Below, one piece after another: positions 42,381 through 49,275 of a stretch of 49,275 bases of DNA. Every line of letters begins with the position of its first letter. The stretch's first letter is position 1. The notes under the pieces were generated by a model. The model ran no database searches and had not been told where the DNA came from. It worked only from the letters and a program-made list of their open reading frames with translations. Source of the DNA: Chloroflexota bacterium (lineage in GTDB: Bacteria; Chloroflexota; Dehalococcoidia; Lucifugimonadales; UBA3495); assembly GCA_002710215.1 (NCBI GenBank), contig PAJQ01000021.1, positions 6,961 through 56,235 of the forward strand, read 5' to 3'. The translations under genes were made by a program, and so were the position numbers.

Positions 42381-43829
42381 CTACTTGCGGAACTTGTCCA
42401 GGGGCAGTTTGTCCACGGGAATCTTATCCAAAGGCAACTTGTCCAATGGAAGCTTACCCACAGGCAGCTTGTCGACGGAGAAATCACTCAAGAGGTCGTC
42501 CAAAGGGGTATCTTCCAACTCGAGCTTGTCCACAAGACTGGCCAAAGGGATTTCATCTATGGGAACGTTATCGACGAAAATCTTGCGCACTGGGGCCATC
42601 TTGGTCCAAGGGGGCATCTTCAAGTCCGGAAATTCCGTGGGGAGTTTATCCACGGGTATCTTCTCTATGGTGACCTGGTCCAGGGGAATGTTTTCCCATG
42701 GGATGCTGTCCTTTGGAACCACCTGCCACGCTTTTCTGGACGACTCTCTCTCGGCGTCGGCAGCGGTAACCAACCACCCAACGTTCAAGCAGGAATCGCT
42801 GTCGAAGGAATTGGACGAATCGCAACTGGATTGTAGCTCTCTCAAGGAGGCGTAATAGGATTTGAGGACGTGCTTAGGAAAGTCCAATAGCTGGAATAGG
42901 GCGCTGGACTGGATGTCGGCTGGGGCCAACTGAACGCCTTCCCCGTCGAACTGCAGTAGTTTGCCCACGTGCTCGTAGTCGATGAGCATCCCCGGGACGC
43001 GCGGAATAGGGTCGCCGTCCACGACCACCCGGTAGTTGTCCGGCACCAACTCTTCATAGGCCTGGCGGAACTTTTTCCCGCCGACCCTGGGCTGGCCGAA
43101 GGTGTAAACCGTGACCGGCCTCTGGGTGTGAGCCGCGATATCGAAGCTGCTCAAAACGGCCAGGGCGCCGCCCAGGCTGTGTCCTGTCACGTATATGTCC
43201 TTATCCGGGTGTTGGCCCACGTACTCAAGGATACGGTTCCGGTAGCGCAGATATTCGTTGTGGAAACCGGCATGAACGTTGATTTTCCGGTATTCCTTGG
43301 CGTTGGGCACAGAATCGTCGATGAAGTCGATTTTGTTGGGGTAGGATCTGATGTCGGTCAAGACGTTCAAGGTCAGCTCCCAGCCGTCGTCGGAATCCGT
43401 GGAGCGAAAGGCAACCACCAGGTTATCGCCGGTGGTGGCGACGTAGGCCTGTCCACCGCTCATGGGAGGCGACTCGACTCCCCAAATGTTTATCCCACTT
43501 CCCGCTTGATCGGTACCTCGGATTACTTCTCCCACCAACTCATACCGATTGTCGACCAACTTGTCCTTGATCGTGTCTTCGTCGGCCAAAACCCAGATGG
43601 TGTGTCGAAACATCCGCACTGCGTTTGTGGCGACATCCAGGCCGAATTCCTTTACGGCCTCATCGATGCTTTCTTCCAGTGCGGCCAAGTTTTCATGGAC
43701 GGACAGCTGGGTAACCGAGGGAGGGTTCTCCGCGACCGCCACGGTCGGCGTGGTCGGCGCTGACCCTCCGCAGGCCATCAAAAGCATTGTCATCAAGCCG
43801 GACATGCCGGCGAAGGTCATCCGCAACAT
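42381..43829 (-). CDS. Class 3 lipase-fold lipoprotein with C-terminal pentad repeats
   Basis: 482 residues. The lipobox LMAC (Cys20) predicts a surface lipoprotein. A lipase class 3 domain spans about 40-300: 'NLVVAFRSTDSDDGWELTL' (oxyanion-hole strand), 'INVHAGFHNEYLRYRNRILE', the nucleophile elbow 'YVTGHSLGGALAVL' (Ser near 216), 'YTFGQPRVGGKKF' and 'VVDGDPIPRVP' with the triad Asp. The catalytic His is probably in 'DYEHVGKLL'. From about residue 370 the chain becomes five-residue repeats, ideal at the very end ('VDKLPVGKLPLDKLPLDKIP'). Such a regular tail suggests an extended solenoid or a wall- or surface-binding stalk, and I know of no named family for it. Isolated gene. Confidence 0.85.
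   Translation of the reverse strand: MLRMTFAGMSGLMTMLLMACGGSAPTTPTVAVAENPPSVTQLSVHENLAALEESIDEAVKEFGLDVATNAVRMFRHTIWVLADEDTIKDKLVDNRYELVGEVIRGTDQAGSGINIWGVESPPMSGGQAYVATTGDNLVVAFRSTDSDDGWELTLNVLTDIRSYPNKIDFIDDSVPNAKEYRKINVHAGFHNEYLRYRNRILEYVGQHPDKDIYVTGHSLGGALAVLSSFDIAAHTQRPVTVYTFGQPRVGGKKFRQAYEELVPDNYRVVVDGDPIPRVPGMLIDYEHVGKLLQFDGEGVQLAPADIQSSALFQLLDFPKHVLKSYYASLRELQSSCDSSNSFDSDSCLNVGWLVTAADAERESSRKAWQVVPKDSIPWENIPLDQVTIEKIPVDKLPTEFPDLKMPPWTKMAPVRKIFVDNVPIDEIPLASLVDKLELEDTPLDDLLSDFSVDKLPVGKLPLDKLPLDKIPVDKLPLDKFRK
42384..42480. repeat. 15-bp tandem repeat encoding a five-residue repeat
   Basis: Within the 3' end of the lipase gene, a 15-bp unit recurs about six times in near-perfect register, encoding (L/V)(D/G)K(L/I)P on the minus strand. 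More divergent units continue to about 42713. Confidence 0.8.
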
Positions 43830-43950
43830 AGCCCTTCCCGAAAAACCAAAGAATTCAGGGCTTTATCATCCGCTATTTGCCACCTCCGACGCAAGCTGTT
43901 TGGAGGTAACCTGCTCTTACTATTGTTATCCAGCTGCCTTCCCCAGATGA

Positions 43951-44035
43951 GTTGACAGCGTCATCCCGATGCTTTACCAACCTCATCCCGATGTCCCCCC
44001 AATGTCATCCCGAGCGCAGCGAAAGATCTGGCGCG
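43951..44035. repeat. Intergenic repeat array (TCATCCCGA units)
   Basis: TCATCCCGA occurs three times in about 50 bases (near 43960, 43981 and 44003). The last copy continues as GAGCGCAGCGAAAGATCT, a type of sequence commonly dispersed between genes. No coding signal. Confidence 0.45.
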
Positions 44036-44102
44036 GCCCCTCTCCCCGGCTTGATTATCCTTTCCGCGAGGGTGTTATCATGGGGCCGAAAAGGGGGATG
44101 TT

Positions 44103-44297
44103 ATGAATTCATTTATGGACCGGGCCAAACGTAGCGGACTGCCGATCTGGGCCGCCCTGTTCGCCACTCTGATTATATTGGTGGCCATCCTGGGCTTCAT
44201 CATGGGAATGACCACCGTGGTCCTGGGCATCGCCATCGTAGGAGCAGTGATTATTGGGGTCAGTGGGCTGGTGGTGCTGAGGAAGTTTTTTGCGTGA
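44103..44297 (+). CDS. Small two-helix membrane protein
   Basis: 64 residues: a short basic N-terminus ('MNSFMDRAKRSGLP') followed by two membrane helices (about 15-36 and 38-58) separated by 'MGMT', ending 'VLRKFFA'. GGGGGAT just before the ATG is a good ribosome site. The strong hydrophobic pattern, proper start signal and clean stop support a real gene. Function unknown. Confidence 0.6.
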   Translation: MNSFMDRAKRSGLPIWAALFATLIILVAILGFIMGMTTVVLGIAIVGAVIIGVSGLVVLRKFFA

Positions 44298-44376
44298 TTG
44301 GAGGTGTCAGAAGTAACTCCGAGACAAGCACCATCACAATGTCCGTCTAGAGCTACTACGGCCCGATGGCGCTAGT

Positions 44377-44922
44377 TTAGGGTAAGACTGCATCGGTGCC
44401 GGGAGGGAGGTCCCAATTCTGGTTCTGGAGGCCGTGGATGTAGGTCACCTGACCGTGGTGATTGTTCATGTGTCTGATTAAATGCCGCAAGTTTCCGGCC
44501 ACACTCTGCTCAGGCCGGGACCGGCAGATGGGCTGATCAAGGTTGTCGGCCGTCAAATCGCCCAGCGTCTTGAGTTCGCTCGCCGACAGCTTGAGAGTAA
44601 CCCAATAAAACGGTCAGGTCTGGTATAGCCAACACCCGGAGGCTCATCCGATCAACTGGATCCGGCGCATCTACGGGCTGGCCAAACTTCTCATGCCAAC
44701 CGCCCAGAACGCAGACCCGTTTTCCAGTCGGGGTACCAGATTGTCCTCGGCCCGTGTCACATGCCACAGGATGACCCCGACATTGTTGGCGTAGCGCGAG
44801 CCGCCAAGGACTTCTTCTTGGGTTAGATCCTCGCAGGTCCCTATAAGCCTGATCTGTGCCTGCTCCAAGCAGTACGAGATAAAACTGACCGAGTCCACAG
44901 CGCCCCCACACTTGCCTACCAA
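44377..44922 (-). pseudogene. DinB-family protein, broken by frameshifts
   Basis: Three consecutive reading-frame segments together make a DinB-fold (DUF664-like) protein. Segment 1 (from 44922) has 'CLEQAQIRLIGTCEDLTQEE' and 'VGVILWHVTRAEDNLVPRL'. Segment 2, in another frame, has 'GGWHEKFGQPVDAPDPVDR' and 'LTVLLGY'. Segment 3 has 'LGDLTADNLDQPICRSRPEQ', 'NLRHLIRHMNNHHGQVTYIH' and ends in TAA at 44377. The metal-binding His of 'LWHVTRAED' and 'HMNNHHGQ' are kept, so the gene was once functional. Frame changes lie near 44700-44720 and 44565-44590. DinB proteins are metal-dependent thiol transferases or related enzymes. Confidence 0.78.
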
Positions 44923-45465
44923 GGCGTTTATGGTTCCGCAGGTTAGGAATTATACCCAGCCAAAGCAATCCCAGGAAACTTGGCAAGCTGGCGCGCTTTG
45001 TCAAATGCACCTGAGGGGCCATGCTCCAAGGCCTACCCTTCCCACTTGAGATCTGAGGGCTGCCAAGCTACACGCGGTTTAAAATGCCGAATGAGCCCAA
45101 AGTTAGCTAGATTCTATTCTTTCGACTTGATATTCTTTGTTTACCAGTAAGAATATCGACTGGTTCTACCGGATCACGAGATGAAGTAGAGTCGGTGAGG
45201 GTTGACAGCCAATATTAGGCATTGGCCGACCGGAGGGCACGACCAGAACCCTTGGTGCTACACCGGTGGTCTCAGTTGACACTCTGCCATTGTCACCAAA
45301 TCCTCCTGTCCCGGCGCAGTCAGGCTTTAAACTTCACCTGCTTCATTCCGGCGTGCTCCCGGAGATTTGCTGGGTCACGTTATGGATTAGAGTGTTAGGT
45401 AGACTGTAAAAGGCGACCTTAATCGGTGTCCTCTTTAGTTCATTGTGAACCCAAATTAAAATAAA
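44923..45465. other. Non-coding stretch left of the tRNA-Sec remnant
   Basis: About 540 bases with no supported gene. It appears more AT-rich than the rest of the window and adjoins the broken DinB gene, so it looks like decayed sequence. No tRNA, rRNA or integrase motif was seen. Confidence 0.55.
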
Positions 45466-45535
45466 TGGCGGGAGTGCGAGGGGATGAACCCACCTGCCCC
45501 GTTCGTCACGAGGTATGACGGATTTGGAGTTCGCT
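45466..45535 (-). pseudogene. Remnant of the 3' part of tRNA-Sec
   Basis: About 70 bases match the 3' portion of the intact tRNA-Sec at 49172-49240 in the same orientation, from the encoded CCA through acceptor 3' strand, T arm and variable arm to the anticodon arm. Similarity stops at the 5' side of the anticodon stem. There is one base deleted in the T loop and about ten substitutions, nearly all transitions (A/G, C/T). The anticodon position reads CCA instead of UCA. The D arm and acceptor 5' strand are missing, so it cannot fold as a tRNA. Confidence 0.85.
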
Positions 45536-46030
45536 CATAGGGGTACCGATAGGTTTTTCTAGCGCTGTACGGTTCGTCTTTCGTGCCTAAGATGGGCTGA
45601 CTCGTTAATATGGTCATGTTCGTTGGTGGGAAGTTCTTGCACATTTTTTCGTCGCCGGAAGTGGGGTGATCAGCTAATCCGATTAGATGTCGTTCCGAGG
45701 ATGATTCTCATAAAGAGTCAATGGCTCGAGCGGATATTCTTAATCTATCAAAATATTGATCTTCCTGAAATTTTTATCGGCATCGAGCATCTCTAATTCC
45801 TTGATCTAAAAACCCCCTTCCGGCGGCTACCGTATACGCGATTTCCTCCGATTTGCTAGCATGAAGTTCCAGCAATGATAAGAGTTCACTGTCAGGCTTA
45901 GACGTAGGACTAGGCAATGTCAATTTGGCTAGCATATAATCGGTATTGATTCTTATGGCCTGGACGATAGTTAAACATCTCTTGCCAACTTGTAGCACCA
46001 CGTGAAACTTAATTATCAAAGGAGAGGAAC
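45536..46030. other. AT-rich leader region before icd
   Basis: About 495 bases with no convincing gene. An 81-codon minus-strand frame (45774-46019) has no ribosome site or family resemblance. The region should contain the icd promoter; GGAGAGG precedes the icd ATG. Confidence 0.5.
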
Positions 46031-48259
46031 ATGCCAGAAGCGTCCCAGATCATTTACACCAAGATCGATGAGGCCCCGGCCCTGGCATCGCACTCGTTGC
46101 TGCCTATCCTCCGGGCCTTTACCAAGGGGTCCAGGATTGAACTGGAGGCCTGGGATATCTCGTTGACCGGCCGCATCATCGCCAATTTCCCAGATAATCT
46201 GACCGAGGAGCAAAAGCTCCCCGATTATCTGTCTATGTCGAGTGTACTGTGCGACGACCCTTCGGCGAACATAATCAAGCTGCCCAATATCAGCGCTTCT
46301 ATTCCCCAGTTGAAAGGCGCGCTCAAGGAATTGCAGGAGAAGGGATACGATATCCCCGACTACCCCGATGAGCCTGTGACTGACGAACAACACAAATTGT
46401 TCGAGCGGTTTTCCAGGGTGTTGGGAAGCGCGGTAAACCCGGTGCTGCGGGAAGGGAACTCCGATCGCCGGTCGGCCACCGCAGTCAAGGAGCACGGTAA
46501 GCGCAATCCGCATCGGATGATGCGGGACTGGCCGGAAGTGTCTAAATCCCGCGTTGCCCACATGACCAGTGGAGATTTCTACGGCAGTGAACAGGCCGTG
46601 ACGATTTCGGCGGCGGGTTCGGCCAAGATTGAGTTTGTGGACCTCAATGGGCGTGCGACCGTACTGAAATCCGATATTCCCTTGACCGCCGGCGAAATCA
46701 TCGATTGCGCCGTGATGGATATCCGGGAGCTGCGCACGTTTTACGCTGAGGAGATGGAAAAGGCTAAAGCCGATGGCGTGCTGCTTTCTTTGCATCTGAA
46801 ATCGACCATGATGCGCGTATCCGACCCAATCATCTTCGGCCATTGTGTGTCGGTTTTCTACGAGGACGTGTTTAATAAACACGCGGCTGAGATGGATGAG
46901 ATCACCGTGAACCCCGACAATGGAATCGCTGAACTCTACACCAAGCTTCAGGATCTGACCGATGAAAAACGAGAGGAGATCGAGGCAGATATCCAGGAGG
47001 TTTATCGCGTCCGTCCTGAGTTGATGATGGTGGACTCCAACCGGGGTATCACCAATCTGCACGTACCGAGCGATGTGATTATCGACGCCACCATGCCAGT
47101 GATGGTCCGTGACGGCGGGAAAACGTGGGGTCCCGATAACGAGTTGCACGACACGGTCGCGATGATTCCCGATCGCTCTTATGCGACCCTATATCAGGCG
47201 GTTATCGAAGATTGCCAGGAGAATGGGGCGTACGATCCGGCCACCATCGGCAGTGTCGCGAATGTTGGCCTGATGGCCCAAAGGGCCGAAGAATATGGGT
47301 CTCATGACAAGACCTTTCAATCTCCCGGTAACGGGACGATCCGGGTGGTGGACGCCTCAGGCACGACTCTGATGGAACAGCGCGCCCAGGAAGGCGATAT
47401 CTTCCGGATGTGCCAGACCAAAGACGAGCCGATCCAGGACTGGGTCAAGCTTGGAGTCAATCGAGCTAGGTTGACCGGCACGCCGGCCATCTTTTGGTTG
47501 GACCCGAAGCGGGCTCACGACGCCGAGCTGATCAAGAAGGTGGAGCAATATCTGCCCACGCACGACACGTCCGGGTTGGAAATTCGCACTATGTCTACTA
47601 TCGATGCGATGGCATTTACCATGGCGCGCAGCCGAGCCGGCCAGGACACGATCTCCGTGACCGGTAACGTGCTGCGTGATTACCTGACCGACCTCTTCCC
47701 CATCCTGGAATTGGGCACCAGCGCCAAGATGCTTTCCGTGGTCCCTCTGCTTAAAGGCGGTGGGATGTTTGAGACGGGCGCCGGCGGTTCGGCCCCCCGG
47801 CACGTACAGCAGTTCCTGCAGGAAGGTCATCTGCGCTGGGACTCTCTGGGTGAATTCTGCGCCCTGGTCGCATCCTTCGAGCATCTGGGTCAGGTCTTTA
47901 ACAACGACAAGGCGAAGCTCTTAGCTGAGACCCTAGACCAAGCGGTTGGGCAGCATCTGGAACACAATCGGGCGCCATCGCGCCGGGTGAACGAACTGGA
48001 CACCCGAGGCAGTCATTTCTACCTGGCCCTATACTGGGCGGAAGCGTTGGCCAAGCAGAACCAAGACGCCGAGCTGCAAGCTCGCTTTACCGCAGCGGCC
48101 CACCAGTTGGCCGCCAACGAAGACAAAATCGTCCAGGAGCTAATCGACGCTCAAGGACAGCCGGTGGATATCGGCGGTTATTACCTTCCCAATGATGATA
48201 TGACCGCCAAAGCCATGCGCCCCAGCGCCACCCTGAACGCAATCATAGACGCGTTCTAG
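46031..48259 (+). CDS. icd: Monomeric NADP-dependent isocitrate dehydrogenase
   Basis: 742 residues, the typical size of the monomeric enzyme (about 740), unlike the 400-residue homodimeric type. Recognisable segments include '[20 protein letters not shown]', '[20 protein letters not shown]' near 80, '[18 protein letters not shown]' near 140 (isocitrate binding), '[18 protein letters not shown]' near 255 and '[20 protein letters not shown]' near 520. It decarboxylates isocitrate to 2-oxoglutarate, producing NADPH. GGAGAGG before the ATG fixes the start. The gene lies between a decayed tRNA-Sec 3' copy and the intact tRNA-Sec, so it could be acquired cargo, though its codon use does not look foreign by eye. 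Confidence 0.96.
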   Translation: MPEASQIIYTKIDEAPALASHSLLPILRAFTKGSRIELEAWDISLTGRIIANFPDNLTEEQKLPDYLSMSSVLCDDPSANIIKLPNISASIPQLKGALKELQEKGYDIPDYPDEPVTDEQHKLFERFSRVLGSAVNPVLREGNSDRRSATAVKEHGKRNPHRMMRDWPEVSKSRVAHMTSGDFYGSEQAVTISAAGSAKIEFVDLNGRATVLKSDIPLTAGEIIDCAVMDIRELRTFYAEEMEKAKADGVLLSLHLKSTMMRVSDPIIFGHCVSVFYEDVFNKHAAEMDEITVNPDNGIAELYTKLQDLTDEKREEIEADIQEVYRVRPELMMVDSNRGITNLHVPSDVIIDATMPVMVRDGGKTWGPDNELHDTVAMIPDRSYATLYQAVIEDCQENGAYDPATIGSVANVGLMAQRAEEYGSHDKTFQSPGNGTIRVVDASGTTLMEQRAQEGDIFRMCQTKDEPIQDWVKLGVNRARLTGTPAIFWLDPKRAHDAELIKKVEQYLPTHDTSGLEIRTMSTIDAMAFTMARSRAGQDTISVTGNVLRDYLTDLFPILELGTSAKMLSVVPLLKGGGMFETGAGGSAPRHVQQFLQEGHLRWDSLGEFCALVASFEHLGQVFNNDKAKLLAETLDQAVGQHLEHNRAPSRRVNELDTRGSHFYLALYWAEALAKQNQDAELQARFTAAAHQLAANEDKIVQELIDAQGQPVDIGGYYLPNDDMTAKAMRPSATLNAIIDAF

Positions 48260-48337
48260 CTGTACCCCAGGCGCGATATCTCGAAGGGCCTTCGGCCCGA
48301 CATCCCAGGAACAGTAAATTGGAGGAGTCATCCCGCA

Positions 48338-48823
48338 ATGCCATCATTCGATGTAGTCTCCCGGACCGATCTTATGGAAGTCGATAACGCCATCCACGGC
48401 GTCGAACGCGAGATTAAGCAGCGGTTCGACCTGGTCAACACCAAGTGTTCCCTGTCCCGCTCGGACAATACGATGACGTTGATCGCCGACAACAACATGA
48501 AGATGGAACAGGTGGTAGAGCTCCTGCGCTTGTACCTGGCCAAGCGCAAAGTAGAGTTGGGGGCCTTGGATTTCGGTACACCCCAAAACGCTGCGGGCGG
48601 CGCTTTGAGGGAGACGGTGTCTATCAAGCAGGGGATCGACGGTGACCTGGGCAGGATGATCAGCAAAGAAGTGAAGCGCGCCAAGATGAAAGTCCAGGTG
48701 ACAATCCAGGGCCAGGAACTCCGTGTCTCGGGCAAGAAGAGGGACGACCTACAGGCTACAATCTCACTGATCAAAGCGATGGAGACTCAACAACCCGTAC
48801 AGTTCGTGAATTATCGGGAGTGA
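48338..48823 (+). CDS. yajQ: YajQ-family nucleotide/RNA-binding protein (UPF0234)
   Basis: 161 residues, the normal length. Begins 'MPSFDVVSRTDLMEVDNAIH', with 'EIKQRFDLVNTKCSL', 'AAGGALRETVSIKQGIDGDL' and a 'GQELRVSGKKRDDLQATISL' end, all hallmarks of YajQ. Family members bind nucleic acids or cyclic di-GMP and can act as transcription effectors in Xanthomonas. GGAGG lies 12 bases before the ATG. It follows icd by 78 bases on the same strand and may share its transcript; a short GGGCC-TTC-GGCCC hairpin lies between them. Confidence 0.95.
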   Translation: MPSFDVVSRTDLMEVDNAIHGVEREIKQRFDLVNTKCSLSRSDNTMTLIADNNMKMEQVVELLRLYLAKRKVELGALDFGTPQNAAGGALRETVSIKQGIDGDLGRMISKEVKRAKMKVQVTIQGQELRVSGKKRDDLQATISLIKAMETQQPVQFVNYRE

Positions 48824-49131
48824 CCGCGTAGATGTTGGACGGCCACATGCCAAGAGACGCAGGCTGCTTTTGCTAACTCCGTTCCGCCGAACCAATGCGG
48901 GTTAGTTTGCATTCCCTGCAGCCCTCGCTCTTTGTGAGCCACAATCGCCTGGTTTGCTTGAGCTTCGGTCCTTGCTGTACCCCAAGAACCACATTGACAC
49001 TCCCAAGTGAATCTGACCGCGAACGACGGGTTGGAATTCTGCATTTCAATAAACCCCGCTAGATAATCTAGCGGGGTCCCGAAAATAGGCGCCCAAATTA
49101 CGGGTCGTCGTCGGGCAAGAGAAAAGGCCAC
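48811..49131 (-). CDS. Small hypothetical protein (uncertain)
   Basis: A 106-codon minus-strand frame. The part from about residue 30 looks protein-like: 'FTWECQCGSWGTARTEAQAN', then 'AIVAHKERGLQGMQTNPHW', with a C-x-C pair. A second ATG at codon 30 gives a 77-residue product. No ribosome site is seen at either start, the reading frame overlaps the yajQ end by 13 bases, and a strong hairpin (49053-49077) lies within its 5' part, which argues against the longer form. It may be a remnant. Confidence 0.3.
   Translation of the reverse strand: MAFSLARRRPVIWAPIFGTPLDYLAGFIEMQNSNPSFAVRFTWECQCGSWGTARTEAQANQAIVAHKERGLQGMQTNPHWFGGTELAKAACVSWHVAVQHLRGHSR
49053..49077. repeat. Perfect 12-bp inverted repeat
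   Basis: ACCCCGCTAGAT, one base, then ATCTAGCGGGGT. It forms a strong hairpin of about 11 bp with a 3-base loop, without a T tract on either side. It lies between the tRNA-Sec terminator and yajQ, and could be a secondary terminator for yajQ or a recombination or regulatory site. Confidence 0.6.
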
Positions 49132-49151
49132 GGGGGATGTCCCGTAGCCTT
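49118..49151 (-). terminator. Terminator of the tRNA-Sec gene
   Basis: An 11-bp stem with one mismatch (49124-49134 with 49141-49151, 6-base loop) begins 20 bases past the tRNA 3' end and is followed on the minus strand by TTTTCTCTT. A standard rho-independent stop for the tRNA transcript. Confidence 0.75.
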
Positions 49152-49171
49152 ATTTTGAGGCTAAAAAGTGA

Positions 49172-49268
49172 TGGCGGGAGTGCGAGGGAGTCGAACCCAC
49201 CTACCCCGCTCGTCACGAGGCACAACGGATTTGAAGTCCGCAAGAGCCACCGGGCCCCTTCCACTCCC
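49172..49268 (-). tRNA. selC: tRNA-Sec (selenocysteine), anticodon UCA
   Basis: 97 bases including an encoded CCA (49172-49174) after discriminator G. It has a long D stem closing a four-base CGGT loop, an anticodon arm with loop CTTCAAA (anticodon UCA, reading UGA), a long variable arm with a CTCG/CGAG stem, and a T loop TTCGACT. The size, variable arm and extended D stem are those of bacterial tRNA-Sec. Two positions in the acceptor/T-arm stack look mismatched: the eighth acceptor pair (G-G) and one T-stem pair (U-U). It is the substrate of SelA encoded at 4794-6158. A terminator lies downstream. The promoter is cut off by the window end. Confidence 0.93.
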
Positions 49269-49275
49269 CCGATAG

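Noticed and set aside
45456-45644. 62-codon minus-strand frame across the tRNA-Sec remnant
   Set aside because: Its end is translated tRNA sequence (a similar peptide arises at 49046-49264 from the intact tRNA). Not protein coding.
46016-47149. Minus-strand frame of 377 codons opposite icd
   Set aside because: Fully antisense to the conserved isocitrate dehydrogenase, with no motif or start signal.
45536-49171. Integrase, transposase or other mobility gene inside the putative tRNA-Sec island
   Set aside because: I looked for one on both strands and found only icd, yajQ and one doubtful small frame. The integration model therefore rests on the repeat alone.
1-49275. In-frame UGA selenoprotein genes
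   Set aside because: Apart from the frameshifted DinB gene, no gene end was followed by obvious same-frame family sequence. The one interrupted frame that continues in register (relE) carries UAG, not UGA.
1-49275. CRISPR array or rRNA operon
   Set aside because: No regularly spaced direct repeats with unique spacers and no rRNA-like sequence were seen.

Overview
This 49.3 kb window is gene-dense, GC-rich bacterial chromosome. It carries no phage, plasmid or ribosomal block. The gene set suggests a Chloroflexota bacterium, probably of the Dehalococcoidia/SAR202 type: Thr/Pro-rich lipoproteins and a short secreted protein with an 'ATVIAAIAATAEAQ'-type tail, a monomeric NADP isocitrate dehydrogenase, tandem M20 amidohydrolases, a LutABC operon, a GldA/F/G-DUF4340 ABC operon and a selenocysteine system. 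This placement is inference from gene content. No rRNA or other phylogenetic marker is present.

Layout. 0.1-4.5 kb (minus strand): SIMPL lipoprotein, ECF sigma factor with a membrane anti-sigma factor, acyl-CoA dehydrogenase. 4.8-7 kb (plus): selA and an alpha/beta-hydrolase-fold protein whose nucleophile serine is glycine. 7.1-10.2 kb: orphan groEL with a CIRCE-like operator, divergent from an endonuclease Q-type PHP protein. 10.2-13 kb (minus): two exported proteins of unknown role. 13.2-19.5 kb (plus): rimI, then a tight operon coaE, CbbQ/NorQ-type AAA+ ATPase, CoA-pyrophosphatase-type NUDIX, giant VWA protein. 19.6-25.5 kb (minus): cinA and a four-gene GldA/F/G-DUF4340 operon. 25.7-31 kb (plus): speD, agmatinase-family gene, site-2 protease, cysteine desulfurase, a lipoprotein and a dolichol/phytol-kinase-like membrane protein. 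31-33.7 kb (minus): two tandem M20 peptidases, divergent from glycerate kinase. 34.9-39.4 kb (minus): lutA-lutB-lutC continuing into an MNT/HEPN pair, then an antitoxin and a RelE toxin gene interrupted by one amber codon. 39.7-41.7 kb (plus): LsrF-like aldolase and a zinc dehydrogenase. 41.9-45.5 kb: small secreted and membrane proteins, a class 3 lipase with a pentad-repeat tail, a frameshifted DinB gene and a long non-coding stretch. 46-49.3 kb: monomeric isocitrate dehydrogenase, yajQ, and tRNA-Sec (anticodon UCA) on the minus strand.

How parts fit together. SelA and tRNA-Sec show that the genome encodes selenocysteine, but selB and selD are not in the window. No convincing UGA-containing selenoprotein was seen. 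The most notable structure is a decayed, same-orientation copy of the 3' part of tRNA-Sec (anticodon arm to CCA) 3.7 kb from the intact gene, with icd and yajQ between them. This is the geometry left by integration at a tRNA gene. Other candidates for follow-up are the coaE/AAA+/NUDIX/VWA operon, the amber-interrupted RelE, an MNT protein lacking catalytic residues, the Ser-to-Gly hydrolase, and several apparently leaderless promoters.
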